From Natronomonas salsuginis (GTDB lineage Archaea; Halobacteriota; Halobacteria; Halobacteriales; Haloarculaceae), in assembly GCF_005239135.1 (NCBI RefSeq), contig NZ_QKNX01000003.1, positions 62,001 through 126,000 on the forward strand: a stretch of 64,000 nt of DNA, read 5' to 3'. The translations under genes and the position numbers were made by a program. This document shows positions 18,747-28,372 of the stretch, piece by piece (the first letter of the stretch is position 1; every line of letters starts with the position of its first letter). The notes below the pieces were generated by a model, which was not told the origin of the DNA, searched no databases, and was given only the letters and a program-made list of their open reading frames with translations.

Positions 18747-19490
18747 CTACCGCCGAACGGCGAGCACGGACAGATCGGAGAAGGCGGTGCCCTCCTCCGA
18801 GTCGACATCGGCGGCCAGCTCCGACAGCGACGCGCGTGTGATCGCCTCGTCGTCGTGGGTCAGTCGCTCGCAGACGAGGGCCTCGCAGTCAGGCGCGCCC
18901 GATTCGAGCAGCCGGTGGGCGATCCGCTCGGGCATCCAATCGAACGGGCGCGGCAACACGAGCAGGTGTCTGTCGCCGGCGTCGCGTTCGAGGCGTTCGA
19001 GATCGGCCTCGATCGGCCCGCTCTTGTGGAGGGTGACGAACGTCGTCTCCTCCATCGGCGTCCGGGCGCGCGAGGCGGCAATCTGCAGCGAGGAGATCCC
19101 CGGGATCACCCGTACTGGCGCGTCGACCGCCGATTCGACCTTACCGACGAACTGGTAGCCCGAGTGGTTCGGATCGCCCATCAGGACGGCCGTCCCGCGC
19201 GCGCCCTCGGCGACCCGGTCGGCGAACTCAGCGAGTACCTCGGGTTCGTCCCTGTAGCCGCAGGTCAGCGCCTCGCCTGTGATTTCGTCCTGGACGAAGT
19301 CGACGACCGTCTCGAAGCCGACGACCACGTCCGCCTCGCGGATCGCGCGCGCACCGCGCGGGGTGAGGTATTCGAGGTTGCCGGGGCCGATCCCGACGGC
19401 GTGGACGGGCGCGTCGTCGGTCGGATCGGGTTCGGGGCGACGCGCAGCGAACGCACCCGGGTCGTCGGGGAAGTCGACGGCGTCGGTCAT
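18747..19490 (-). CDS. cbiE: CbiE, cobalt-precorrin-7 C5-methyltransferase
   Basis: A 247-residue SAM-dependent methylase of the corrin pathway. The family loops are VHAVGIGPGNLEYLTP near residue 30, VLMGDPNHSGYQF, and PGISSLQIAASR. Residues 1-27 are an acidic extension. In many bacteria CbiE is fused to CbiT; here cbiT is a separate gene at the head of the other cobalamin operon. It overlaps cbiC by four bases and is the third gene of the cobN-cbiC-cbiE unit. Confidence 0.9.
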   Translation of the reverse strand: MTDAVDFPDDPGAFAARRPEPDPTDDAPVHAVGIGPGNLEYLTPRGARAIREADVVVGFETVVDFVQDEITGEALTCGYRDEPEVLAEFADRVAEGARGTAVLMGDPNHSGYQFVGKVESAVDAPVRVIPGISSLQIAASRARTPMEETTFVTLHKSGPIEADLERLERDAGDRHLLVLPRPFDWMPERIAHRLLESGAPDCEALVCERLTHDDEAITRASLSELAADVDSEEGTAFSDLSVLAVRR

Positions 19491-20188
19491 TCGTCCAGCA
19501 CCACGTCACCGTTTCGGGCGTCGCTCGCGACGTGGATCAGCTCGTTCGTCAGCCCCGCGGCGAGCCCGCTCCCGCCGCGGCGGCCGACGTTGGTGATCGC
19601 CGGGACGCCGTGGTCGGCACACACCTCGCGGATCCGCTCGCGGCTCTCGGCGGCCTTGACGAAGCCGACCGGGGTGGCGACGACGACCGCCGGCCGGGTG
19701 CCCTGTTCGATGCAGTCGGCGAGCGCCAGGGCGGCGGTCGGGGCGTTGCCGATCGTCGCGATCGCGTCGTCGTAGACGCCCTCGCGGTCGAGTTCGAGCA
19801 CCGCGGCCGCCGTCCGCGTCATCCCCGTCTCGGCGGCCAACTCGGCACCGTTGCCGATCGCCTTGCGAACGGGGCAGTCGTGGCCCCGGCCCGTGATCCC
19901 CGCCTGCACCATCGTGATGTCGGTGACGATCGGGCGCTCGTTCGACACGGCGCGCGCGCCAGCCCGAACCGGCTCGGAGTCGTCGGTTCCGGTGAAGCGC
20001 ACGAGATGCTGGAACTCCGAGTCGCCGGTCGCGTGGACGGATTTGGCCCGGATCCGATCTGCGAGCGTCTCCTGAGGCACCAGTTCGTGGACCCGGTCCA
20101 TGCTCGTCTCGGCGATCTCCATCGCGTCGGCGGTCGTCGCGCCGAGGTCGGCGTACGCCTCGAACTCGTCGTCGGTCGCGTCAGTCAT
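19487..20188 (-). CDS. cbiC: CbiC, cobalt-precorrin-8 methylmutase
   Basis: A 233-residue enzyme that moves the C11 methyl to C12, giving cobyrinate (or the hydrogenobyrinate form). Conserved features are SVHATGDSEFQHLVRF with the active-site histidine, a TDITMVQAGI strand, and IGNAPTAALAL. It overlaps both neighbours: eight bases with cobN and four with cbiE, so the three are translationally coupled. Confidence 0.93.
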   Translation of the reverse strand: MTDATDDEFEAYADLGATTADAMEIAETSMDRVHELVPQETLADRIRAKSVHATGDSEFQHLVRFTGTDDSEPVRAGARAVSNERPIVTDITMVQAGITGRGHDCPVRKAIGNGAELAAETGMTRTAAAVLELDREGVYDDAIATIGNAPTAALALADCIEQGTRPAVVVATPVGFVKAAESRERIREVCADHGVPAITNVGRRGGSGLAAGLTNELIHVASDARNGDVVLDE

Positions 20189-23100
20189 CGCTCGTCACCT
20201 CCCCGACGACGCCGGGGTTCGACGTTCGCTCTTCGAGGTCGCCGTCTACCGAGAGGTTCAGATCGGCCAGCCGTTCCTCGGTCCCCTCGTCGGCATCCCA
20301 GAGGCCGCGATCGATCGCCTCCAACAGCGTGTCGGTGATCGACTCGAACGCCCACGGATTCACCTCGCGCATCCACGCCTGTCTGTCCTCGTCGAAGGCG
20401 TACTTCTCGGCCACGTCAGCCCACAGCGCGTCGCTCACGACGCCGGTCGTCGCGTCCCAGCCGAGCGTCACGTCGACCGTCGTCGAGAGGTCCCCCGCGC
20501 CCTTGTAGCCGTGTTCTTCCATCGAGTCGAGCCACTCGGGGTTGAGCACGCGGGCGCGCATCGCCTTGCGGACCTTCTCCTCGTTGGTGTAGACGGAGAC
20601 GTTGTCAGGGTCAGAGGAGTCGCCGACGTAGGAGGCCGGCTCCTCGCCGGCCACCTCCGCGACGGCGGTGATGAAGCCGCCGTGGAAGGCGTACCAGTCC
20701 GAGGAGTCGAACTCGTCCTGCTCCATCGTGTCCTCGATCTTGACCGTCGCCTCGACGCTCCCGAGCCGTCGCCGGAAGGCCTCGTGGTCCGCCGAGACGC
20801 GACCCCGCGAGCCGAGCGCGTAGCCGCCCCACTGGACGTACACGTCGGCGAGGTCCGAGCGATCCTCCCAGTTGCCCTCGTCGACGGCCTTGTTGGTGCC
20901 CGCGCCGTAGCCGCCGGGGCGGGTGGTGAACACGCGGGGGAGGGCGGCCTCGCGGGCGTCGTCGGGGTCGAGTCCGTCTGCCTCCAGCGCCTCGGCCTCC
21001 TCGTCGACGTGTTTTTTCACATAGTTCATCTCGTGGGATTCGTCGAGGTCGACGACGGCCTCGACGGCGTCGTGGATCACACCCGCCGCCTGCGGGAAGG
21101 CGTCCCGGAAGAGCCCCGAAACGCGCGTCGTCGCGTCGACGCGGGGGCGACCGAGTTTCTCCAGCGGGATCGGTTCGACGTCGTCGATCCGGCCCGCGTC
21201 GGTCCAGACCGGCTCGACGCCCATCAGCGCGAGTACCTGCGCGATCGTCTCCCCGCGGGTTCGGACCGTCGGCGTGCCCCACGCGACGACGCCGACCTCC
21301 TCGGGATACTCGCCCTCGGCGTCGTGGTGGCGTTCGAGCGTCCCCTCGGCGACTTCCCGGCCGACCGCCCACGCCGACCGCGCCGGCACCTTCCGGGGGT
21401 CGAGCGTGTAGAAGTTCCGCCCGGTCGGCAGCAGGTCCACGCCCCCGCGCGTGGGCGCGCCGGAACCGCCCGGCGGGACGTACTCCCCGGCGAGCGCGTC
21501 GGCGGTTCGTGGGACCTCGACCTCGGCGTCGAGGACGCGGGGGGCGGCCTCCTCGCAGATGTACGCGAGCGCCTTCCGGAGGTCGTCGTGCGCGCCGCCG
21601 CGCACGCGAGCGTCGCCGAGTGGCTCGATATCGACGACGAGGAGGTTCATCGTCGTCTCGTCGTCCGGCCCGGCGTCGGGTTCGGCCTCGGGCACGTCGA
21701 AGCCGTGGTCGGCGAGCGTCCCAATCAGTTCGACGCTCAGTTCGTGTACCTCGTCGGCGGCCTGCGAATAGGTCATCCCGAGCGTCTCGTCGTACTCGCC
21801 GGGCGCGTCGAGCATGCGCTGGTAATCGACGCCCAACACGCCGGCAACCGACTCGCGCAGCGACGGCCCGCCGGGGTTTTTGAGCCGCGTGAGCGCGACG
21901 AGGTACTCGACGAGGCGATCGCCCGCGGGCGGTTCGCCCATCGTGTGCAGCCCCATCCGGATCTGGGTGGTCTTCACGTCGGTCAGATACGCGTGGACGC
22001 GCTCGACCAGTTCGTCGATCGCCACGCGGTCGCCCGCCACCTCGCCCTCCGCGAGCGTCGTCCCGGCCTCGTCGGGGCCGCGAACGTCCGCTCGTTCCGA
22101 GATCTCGCCCGCGATCCCCAACTCGACGGCGAGGTCCAACTCGTCGATCGTCTCCCGGAGGAGCCGTTCGACCGTCTCGCCGGCCTCGCCGCCGGCCTCG
22201 CGGTAGCGATCGGCGAGTTCTTCGAGCTCGGCGAGGTCGTCGTAGGTGCCCGCGTTGGCCATCGGCGGCGTGAGGTAGTCGACGACGGCGGCGTACGAGC
22301 GCCGTTTGGCCTGCGTCCCCTCGCCGGGGTTGTTGACGATGTAGGGGTAGACGTTCGGCAGGTCAGCCACGAGCGCGTCGGGGGCGCTCTCGGCGTCCAG
22401 CCCGACGGTCTTGCCCGGCAGCCACTCCAGGGAGCCGTGGGTGCCGAGGTGGACGACGGCGTCCGCGTCGAAGTCGTTTCGCAGCCACGCGTAGAAGGCG
22501 TAGTAGTCGTGCGGCGGCTGGAGGTCCGAGTCGTGGTACACTTTCGAGGGGTCCATCCCGAACCCGCGGGGCGGCTGGACCGTGACGAGGACGTTGCCGA
22601 ACTCGACGCCAGGAATCGCGAAGGGTCGCTCGGGCGGGTCGCCCCACTCCTCGGTGACGTTTTCGCGGAAGCCCGCGTCAGCGTCGGCCCACCACTCGGC
22701 GTACTGCTCGGTCGACACGACGTCGACCGAGAGGTCACGAACGTCCTCCGGGGCGACCCACCGGTCGTCCAGCGTCAGCTGGGAGGTGAGCGCGTCGATC
22801 AGTTCCGCGCCGGAGTCGGGAAACCGGCCGTCAAAGCTGTACCCCCGCGTTCGCAACTCATCGAGCAGATTCACCGTCGACTCGGGCGAGTCGAGCCCGA
22901 AGGCGGTGCCGATCCCGTCGTCGCTCGGCGGGTAGTTGTGCAGGACGACGGCCACCCGCTTGTCGGCGTTCGGCGTGTGTCGAAGCGTCGCCCAGTTGAC
23001 CGCGAGCGAGGCGGCGTGGCCGACGCGGTCGGCGATCGGGAAGTGCTGTTTCGGCGCGGAGCCGATCCCGGCCTCGTCGTCAGTGCGCTCCTTCCCGGAG

Positions 23101-24056
23101 ATCGGGTGAGTGATGACGTTGCCGTCGAACTCCGGCAGGGCGACCGAGAGCGCGAGTTCGAAGCCCATCACGCCCGTGTCGCTCGACTCGTAGCGCGAGC
23201 GAGAGCGCATCGTCGTCACCGTCTGGATCACGGGCACGCCGAGGCGCTTCAAGAACACCTCCTCGGCGTCGCTGCCCTCGTCCGCGGCCTCGCGGCCGCG
23301 CTCGGCCATCGACAGCGAGAACATGAACGACGAGCAGACCGCGTCGACGATGGGGTCGCCGGCGTCGTCGGTGAGCCAGGTGTCGACGACCCACTCCGCG
23401 TCCTGCTGTTCCTCCGAGTCGGTGACCGGATTGCAGAAGACGGGCAGGGCGTTCGCACCCTCGCGTTCGATCGCTCGCACCAGCGCGTCGACGTAGCGGG
23501 TGTTCTCGTGGGTCCAGTGGGACTCGTAGAACCAGACGGCGACGGTCGGCTTGGCGTCGTCGAGCGTCGCGTACAGTTCCTCGACGGACGCCCCCGGGTG
23601 ATCGGGGTGATACACCCCCTCCGTCGGCAGTGTCACGGGATCGTCGTACGCCGGGTCGGCGGGCGTGAAGCGATCCGTGAGGTACCGCACGCAGTTGGCG
23701 AGGTTCGCGCTCCCGCCGCGGTCGAGGTACTCGGAGACGGTTTCGCGAACGGTCGAGGGGACGGTCGTGTCCTCGACGGCGAAGGCGTCGCCGGTCGCCT
23801 TCACGACGACGGGGACGCCCGCTTCGTAGCAGCTATCGATCGCCCGGTCGTAGCCGGGCATGCTGTCCTCCGCGCCGTGGAGCCACAGCACGACGACGTC
23901 GCAGTCGGTCAGTTCCTCGCAGAACGCCTCGACAGACTCCGGTTCGTCGAGGTCGCTCTCGGAGCGGACGACGAGGTCTGCGTCGACCTCGCCGGCGGCA
24001 CGGGCGAGCGCGCCCAGTTCGTTCTCGGTCGCGGTGTAGAGTCCGACGGTTGGCAT
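20181..24056 (-). CDS. cobN: CobN, large subunit of cobaltochelatase
   Basis: A 1291-residue member of the CobN/ChlH/BchH family that holds the tetrapyrrole while metal is inserted with ATP-driven help. The family hallmark VHLGTHGSLEWLPGK is near residue 540, and PGEGTQAKRRSYAAV follows. In aerobic bacteria CobN works with CobS and CobT subunits; here the divergent ChlID-type gene at 24091 is the likely motor partner. ATG 24056 is preferred to ATG 24065 because a TTAATT box lies 26 bases upstream of it. It overlaps cbiC by eight bases. Confidence 0.93.
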   Translation of the reverse strand: MPTVGLYTATENELGALARAAGEVDADLVVRSESDLDEPESVEAFCEELTDCDVVVLWLHGAEDSMPGYDRAIDSCYEAGVPVVVKATGDAFAVEDTTVPSTVRETVSEYLDRGGSANLANCVRYLTDRFTPADPAYDDPVTLPTEGVYHPDHPGASVEELYATLDDAKPTVAVWFYESHWTHENTRYVDALVRAIEREGANALPVFCNPVTDSEEQQDAEWVVDTWLTDDAGDPIVDAVCSSFMFSLSMAERGREAADEGSDAEEVFLKRLGVPVIQTVTTMRSRSRYESSDTGVMGFELALSVALPEFDGNVITHPISGKERTDDEAGIGSAPKQHFPIADRVGHAASLAVNWATLRHTPNADKRVAVVLHNYPPSDDGIGTAFGLDSPESTVNLLDELRTRGYSFDGRFPDSGAELIDALTSQLTLDDRWVAPEDVRDLSVDVVSTEQYAEWWADADAGFRENVTEEWGDPPERPFAIPGVEFGNVLVTVQPPRGFGMDPSKVYHDSDLQPPHDYYAFYAWLRNDFDADAVVHLGTHGSLEWLPGKTVGLDAESAPDALVADLPNVYPYIVNNPGEGTQAKRRSYAAVVDYLTPPMANAGTYDDLAELEELADRYREAGGEAGETVERLLRETIDELDLAVELGIAGEISERADVRGPDEAGTTLAEGEVAGDRVAIDELVERVHAYLTDVKTTQIRMGLHTMGEPPAGDRLVEYLVALTRLKNPGGPSLRESVAGVLGVDYQRMLDAPGEYDETLGMTYSQAADEVHELSVELIGTLADHGFDVPEAEPDAGPDDETTMNLLVVDIEPLGDARVRGGAHDDLRKALAYICEEAAPRVLDAEVEVPRTADALAGEYVPPGGSGAPTRGGVDLLPTGRNFYTLDPRKVPARSAWAVGREVAEGTLERHHDAEGEYPEEVGVVAWGTPTVRTRGETIAQVLALMGVEPVWTDAGRIDDVEPIPLEKLGRPRVDATTRVSGLFRDAFPQAAGVIHDAVEAVVDLDESHEMNYVKKHVDEEAEALEADGLDPDDAREAALPRVFTTRPGGYGAGTNKAVDEGNWEDRSDLADVYVQWGGYALGSRGRVSADHEAFRRRLGSVEATVKIEDTMEQDEFDSSDWYAFHGGFITAVAEVAGEEPASYVGDSSDPDNVSVYTNEEKVRKAMRARVLNPEWLDSMEEHGYKGAGDLSTTVDVTLGWDATTGVVSDALWADVAEKYAFDEDRQAWMREVNPWAFESITDTLLEAIDRGLWDADEGTEERLADLNLSVDGDLEERTSNPGVVGEVTSDD

Positions 24057-24090
24057 AAGGTTCATAAACTCTGTTTGTGTTAATTCAATT
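24057..24090. promoter_or_regulatory. very short divergent promoter cobN / chlID
   Basis: Only 34 bases separate the two start codons. If both transcripts are leaderless, the cobN box (TTAATT, about 24080-24085) and the chlID box (TTCATAAAC, about 24061-24069) overlap face to face, so one complex would block the other. Two direct TTGTGTT copies (24075 and 24089) flank the middle and could be regulator sites. Confidence 0.45.
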
Positions 24091-26166
24091 GTGTTTGATT
24101 TCGCCGACGACAAAAGCGTTTCCACGCCGTTCGGCGCGGTCGTCGGACAGGAGCGGCTGAAGGAGGCGCTCCTGTGCGTCGCGACCGACGACGGCCTCGA
24201 CGGGCTGCTCGTGACCGGCGAGAAGGGGACCGCCAAGTCGACGCTCGTCCGGGGGCTCGCCGATCTGCTCTCAGAACAGCGCGCGGTGGCCGACTGCCCG
24301 TACGGGTGCCCGCCGGCCGATCGCCAGCGGCAGTGCGACGAGTGCCGCGAGCGGGCGACGGTCCCCGTGGAGACGCGGGCTGTCCCGCTCGTGACGCTTC
24401 CCCTCGGGGCGACCCGGGAACGCGTCGTCGGCACGCTCTCGGTGTCGGACGCGCTCGCGGGCGAAGCGACGTTCGACCCCGGGCTGCTCGCGCGGGCGAA
24501 CCGGGGGATCCTCTACGTCGACGAGGTGAACTTGCTCGACGACCACCTCGTCGACGCGCTGCTCGACGCGGCCGCCTCGGGAACCAACCGCGTCGAGCGC
24601 GACGGCGTCAGCCGTACCCATCCCGCCGAGTTCACGCTCGTCGGAACGATGAACCCCGAGGAGGGCGACCTCCGCCCCCAACTGCGGGACCGTTTCGCGC
24701 TCTCGGTCGACGTCGAGGGCGAGCGCGATGTCGAGGATCGCGTCGCCATCATCGACGGCGATCTCGGCGACGCCGAACCGGACGACGACACCGAGGCGCA
24801 CCGAGAGCGGCTGCGACGCGCGCGCAACCTGCTCGACGCCGTCGAACTGACCGACGCGCACAAACGCGAGATCGCCGAGCTCTGCCTCGAAGCAGGCGTC
24901 GACGGCCACCGCGCCGACATTGCGACCGCGAGGGCGGCCCGCACGCTCGCTGCGCTCGAGGGGCGGCCGACCGTCACCGACGGCGACGTTCGGCGGGCGG
25001 CCTCGTTCGCGCTCGGTCACCGGATGCGCTCGACGCCGTTCGAGGACGCCCCCGACGCCGAGGCCGTGATCGACGACCACTTCGGGGAGCCGGACTCCGG
25101 AGACGGGTCGGAAACCGGGACGGACGACGGCGGCGAGGGGCCGACCGACGCGGAGGGTTCGGACACTGAAACTGGCCCGGACGACGAGCAGGATCGAGCG
25201 CGAGAAGAACGCGAGGGGGGCGGATCGGCGGACGAATCGGCCGAAACGTCGAATGGGGACGAAGGTCGGAAGACGGATACGACGGACAGCGAGCCAGCAC
25301 CGACACCGGAAGCGGGGAGCGGGAGCGACCCCGCCGAGGCGGACGACGGAGCGTCCGAGGCTGACGATGCCGAACCGGCAACCCCCCTCGTTCCGGGGCA
25401 ATCGAGGCAGCCGATCGACGGCGCGACCGCACCGGACCTCGAGACGCCATCGGTCGGAGACGGAAGCGATGGCGGGCGGGCGAAATCGAAGCGCTCCACC
25501 CGAAACGGCGGCGTTCGCGTCCGGACCGAACCGGCCGACCCGAGCGGGAGCGTCGACGCTGCCGCCTCGGTTCGCGCCGCCGCAGCCCGGGGGCGCGACC
25601 GCGTCGAGACCCGCGACCTCCGGCGGTCGGTTCGGTCCGGATCCGGGGAGGCGCTCGTCGTCTTCGCCGTCGACGCCTCGGCGTCGATGCGCCCCGCGAT
25701 GGCGGCGGCGAAGGGCGTCGTCCTCGAGCTGCTGGAGGGGTCTTACACCGAGCGCGACAGCGTCGCGGTCGTCGCCTTCGCCGGGGAGGACGCGGAGGTG
25801 CTGTTGCCGCCGACCGACTCCGTCGCGCTCGCGGCGCGCCATCTCAAGACGCTACCGACGGGCGATCGGACGCCCCTCCCGGCGGGCCTGCGGACGACCG
25901 CGCGGGTGATCGACCGCGCCGAACCCGACTCGGCCGTCGCCGTGGTGGTCTCGGACGGCCGCGCCAACGCCGGGGCGAACCCGACCGCGGAGACACGCGA
26001 CGCCGCCGCCGCGCTCGCCTCGACCGGCGCTCGGGTCGTCTGCGTCGAGGCCGGGGAGGGACGCGGCCTCCTCGCCGACGTCGCGAACGCGGCGGACGGA
26101 TCGGTCGTCCCACTGGAGGCGCTGACTGCCGAGCGCGTCGAGCGCGAACTCGGCGGGTCGCAGTAG
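24091..26166 (+). CDS. chlID: ChlI-ChlD fusion type AAA+ ATPase with VWA domain, cobaltochelatase partner
   Basis: A 691-residue protein. The AAA+ domain (residues ~10-335) has Walker A GEKGTAKST, a Walker B of ILYVDEVNLL and a GTMNPEEGDLRPQLRDRF sensor stretch. A long acidic Glu/Asp/Ser-rich linker (about 335-450) leads to a VWA domain (from ~520) with an intact MIDAS motif VDASASM. This joins the roles of ChlI and ChlD of magnesium chelatase. With no other chelatase genes than cobN beside it, cobalt insertion is the likely task. The start is GTG 24091. Confidence 0.88.
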   Translation: MFDFADDKSVSTPFGAVVGQERLKEALLCVATDDGLDGLLVTGEKGTAKSTLVRGLADLLSEQRAVADCPYGCPPADRQRQCDECRERATVPVETRAVPLVTLPLGATRERVVGTLSVSDALAGEATFDPGLLARANRGILYVDEVNLLDDHLVDALLDAAASGTNRVERDGVSRTHPAEFTLVGTMNPEEGDLRPQLRDRFALSVDVEGERDVEDRVAIIDGDLGDAEPDDDTEAHRERLRRARNLLDAVELTDAHKREIAELCLEAGVDGHRADIATARAARTLAALEGRPTVTDGDVRRAASFALGHRMRSTPFEDAPDAEAVIDDHFGEPDSGDGSETGTDDGGEGPTDAEGSDTETGPDDEQDRAREEREGGGSADESAETSNGDEGRKTDTTDSEPAPTPEAGSGSDPAEADDGASEADDAEPATPLVPGQSRQPIDGATAPDLETPSVGDGSDGGRAKSKRSTRNGGVRVRTEPADPSGSVDAAASVRAAAARGRDRVETRDLRRSVRSGSGEALVVFAVDASASMRPAMAAAKGVVLELLEGSYTERDSVAVVAFAGEDAEVLLPPTDSVALAARHLKTLPTGDRTPLPAGLRTTARVIDRAEPDSAVAVVVSDGRANAGANPTAETRDAAAALASTGARVVCVEAGEGRGLLADVANAADGSVVPLEALTAERVERELGGSQ

Positions 26167-26226
26167 CCGCCGGGCGATCGAACCCGAAGTTTTACAATCT
26201 AGCTTTCAGAAGAACAAGTAGAATTT

Positions 26227-26412
26227 ATGAACGCGAACGAAACCGTCGGGGATCGACTCGAACTCGCCCGACACGGACTGACGCCGACGCAGATCGCCAC
26301 CGGCCTCGCGCTCGGGGCCGCCATCGTCTTCTTGCTCCTGTTCGTACAGGAGCCGCTCGCCCACGACTCGATGCACAACTTCCGGCACGCCGCCGGCATC
26401 ACCTGCCACTGA
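26227..26412 (+). CDS. cbtB: CbtB, predicted cobalt transporter small subunit
   Basis: A 61-residue protein with one membrane helix (IATGLALGAAIVFLLLFVQEPL) and a C-terminal histidine-rich segment HDSMHNFRHAAGITCH typical of CbtB. It is coupled to cbtA, three bases downstream. CbtAB is a predicted cobalt importer found by comparative genomics next to cobalamin genes. A promoter box (AGTTTTACAATC, about 26191-26202) lies before it. No cobalamin riboswitch is seen, as expected in archaea. Confidence 0.88.
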   Translation: MNANETVGDRLELARHGLTPTQIATGLALGAAIVFLLLFVQEPLAHDSMHNFRHAAGITCH

Positions 26413-26415
26413 TCG

Positions 26416-27180
26416 ATGTTCGCACGCTACCTCCGGCGGGGCGTCGCGGCCGGCGTCGCCGCTGGGATCGCCTACGCGGCGTACATGGTGTTCGTCGGGA
26501 ACCCCCTCAGCGAGTACGTTCACGAGGCGGGATCCGAGGCCGGCCACGACCACGGTCACGCACACGCGCACGAAGCGGGTGGGCACGCTCACGAGGCCGG
26601 GACCGTCGTCTCGGAGACGACGGTCGCCGCCGTCAGCGCGGGCAGCGGCCTGCTGTGGGCGATACTCCTCGGCGGCGTCTTCGCCGTCGCGCTGTACTTC
26701 CTCGAACCGGCCGTTCCGGGGCCGAGCGCAGCGAAACCGTACCTGCTCGCCGCCGCCGGCTTCTTGACCGTCTCCGGCGTGCCGTGGCTCGTCCTGCCGC
26801 CGGCCGCGCCGGGGGCCGAGCACGCCTACGGGATCGACGCCCGACTCGGGATTTACGTCGGCCTCGTCGCGCTCGGTGCGATCACGGTCGCGGCCGCTGC
26901 CGCGGCGTACGAACGCGGTCGCTCCCACGGCGTCGGCGCGGGCCTCGCGGCCGGTGCGCTCCCGTTCGCGGTCGTCGTCGCCCTCTCGCTCGCGGCCCCG
27001 ACGGTGACGACGCACCCGGGGCTGCCGACCGATCTCGTCTCGGCGTATCGGGCGCTCGCCGTCCTGAGCCAGGCGGCGCTGTGGCTGCTCGTCGCGGCGG
27101 CGTTCGACGCGCTCGGACGCCGGGGGACCGCGCCGACGACCGAACCGACAGGTCCAAGCGACGACGCGCTCGTTGGATGA
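26416..27180 (+). CDS. cbtA: CbtA, predicted cobalt transporter subunit
   Basis: A 254-residue membrane protein with about six helices. Between the first two helices is a metal-binding histidine cluster (GHDHGHAHAHEAGGHAHEAG), which fits cobalt capture on the outer face. Family resemblance to CbtA extends along the whole protein. It is the second gene of cbtB-cbtA, and its stop overlaps the upstream part of the following ferredoxin-like frame. Cobalt specificity is inferred from context and family. Confidence 0.85.
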   Translation: MFARYLRRGVAAGVAAGIAYAAYMVFVGNPLSEYVHEAGSEAGHDHGHAHAHEAGGHAHEAGTVVSETTVAAVSAGSGLLWAILLGGVFAVALYFLEPAVPGPSAAKPYLLAAAGFLTVSGVPWLVLPPAAPGAEHAYGIDARLGIYVGLVALGAITVAAAAAAYERGRSHGVGAGLAAGALPFAVVVALSLAAPTVTTHPGLPTDLVSAYRALAVLSQAALWLLVAAAFDALGRRGTAPTTEPTGPSDDALVG

Positions 27181-27187
27181 ACCGTCC

Positions 27188-27511
27188 GTGAAACGACGCA
27201 CCGACCAGCAGACGACCCGACTCGCCGCCCACGTCTTCGTCTGCGTCAACGACCGCGACGCCGAGTACGCCTGCTGTGCGGACGCCGGCGGCGAGGAGAC
27301 GACGGCGGCGGTGAAGAGGTGGCTCCGCGAGCGAGACGCCTTCTGGTCACCCGTCGGCGTCTCGACGACCGACTGCCTCGGGCTCTGTAGCGAGGCCGGT
27401 ACCGCGATCACGATCCAGCCACAGAACGAGTGGTACGCCGAGGTTCGCCCCGAGGACGTGCCCGGGCTCCTGGCCGAGGCGTTCGGCCCCGACGCGGAAC
27501 GGGTGCGCTAG
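27188..27511 (+). CDS. thioredoxin-like [2Fe-2S] ferredoxin
   Basis: A 107-residue protein from GTG 27188; a TTG at 27173 would overlap cbtA and add five residues. Cysteines in FVCVNDR, ACCAD and STTDCLGLC fit the thioredoxin-like ferredoxin fold (also found at the C-terminus of the CbiX at 29947). It follows cbtA in the same direction and likely supplies electrons or binds a metal cluster in cobalamin synthesis. It converges with the next gene with a four-base overlap of stops. Confidence 0.7.
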   Translation: MKRRTDQQTTRLAAHVFVCVNDRDAEYACCADAGGEETTAAVKRWLRERDAFWSPVGVSTTDCLGLCSEAGTAITIQPQNEWYAEVRPEDVPGLLAEAFGPDAERVR

Positions 27512-28320
27512 ATACCGCTCGTCGCCAGCGCGATACCGGCCACGAGCAGCAGTGCGGCTCCGAGTCCGGCGCGGCGAAACACCGCACCGCGGAGCGCGGC
27601 CAGTCTCGACTCGGGCTCGCCGAACACGAGCACGAGCGGTGACTCGTCGGTCCCCCGAACGACCGCCTCCTCTCCGGTCTCGTCGAGGTCGCCGTAGACC
27701 GCGATCTCGTCTCCTTCCTGGATGACGGTCGCCTGATACCGGTCCGGCGTCATCGAGCCGCGGTCGGGACGGCTGAACCCGAGCTCGTTCAGAATGCCGT
27801 CCTCGCCGTCGATCGCCCACCGCTCCAACCGCCGCGTCATCGGGTCGAGTCTACCGAGCGGGAGGCTCGCGTCCGGCTTGCCGACGCAGAGATACGGGGT
27901 TTCGAACGGATCGACCAGCCCGTCGAGCGTGCCGCCCTCGTCGGTGAGCCACGCGTGATCGATCCCGACGCTGTCGCCGTTCCGACGAATCGAGATCTCG
28001 CCGACTGCGAGGCCGCCGTCGGCGGTGGTCCACTGGGGTCGCGACTGGCCGACGGCGCTTACCTTCCGGCGGATGCGCCACGCCCAGAGCCCCGGCGATC
28101 CGTTTTCGTCGAACTCCGGCGGCGGCGACTGCTCGGGCGTCGCGGGCGCGTCGACGTCGAGCCGACCGCTGACGGTCGGCTCACGTCCGCGAGGGACCGC
28201 CGAAGCGGCGAGAGCGTCCCGAAACGCTACATATCGGAGATAGCGCTCGCGCGCGGCGAGTATCGCGGCGAATCCGGCGACGCCGATGACCGCCGCGAAC
28301 GCGAGTGCTGCTTCTTGCAT
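27508..28320 (-). CDS. GIDE-domain-like membrane protein
   Basis: A 270-residue protein with a membrane helix at the N-terminus (residues 5-22) and another at the C-terminus (about 250-268). Between them, the pattern GGLAVGEISI...VDPFETPYLC...QEGDEIAVYGDL resembles the GIDE/MULAN type domain found in archaeal and bacterial homologues. No RING finger is present, so a ubiquitin ligase role is not implied. Function unknown. It probably ends the minus-strand gene series after the cobalamin operon, with a 52-base gap from the propeller gene. Confidence 0.55.
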   Translation of the reverse strand: MQEAALAFAAVIGVAGFAAILAARERYLRYVAFRDALAASAVPRGREPTVSGRLDVDAPATPEQSPPPEFDENGSPGLWAWRIRRKVSAVGQSRPQWTTADGGLAVGEISIRRNGDSVGIDHAWLTDEGGTLDGLVDPFETPYLCVGKPDASLPLGRLDPMTRRLERWAIDGEDGILNELGFSRPDRGSMTPDRYQATVIQEGDEIAVYGDLDETGEEAVVRGTDESPLVLVFGEPESRLAALRGAVFRRAGLGAALLLVAGIALATSGI

Positions 28321-28372
28321 CGTACGCTACGTCGCCGGCGGGTCGTCAAATATCCCGCGGGAGCGCCGCGCG

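Noticed and set aside
20100-24083. A 1327-codon open frame on the plus strand opposite cobN
   Set aside because: It is an antisense shadow created by GC-rich codon structure. cobN on the other strand has full family motifs; this frame is arginine/valine-rich noise.
26167-26226. A cobalamin riboswitch before cbtB
   Set aside because: The gap is only 60 bases and shows no B12-box or multi-stem fold. Archaea are not known to use this riboswitch.
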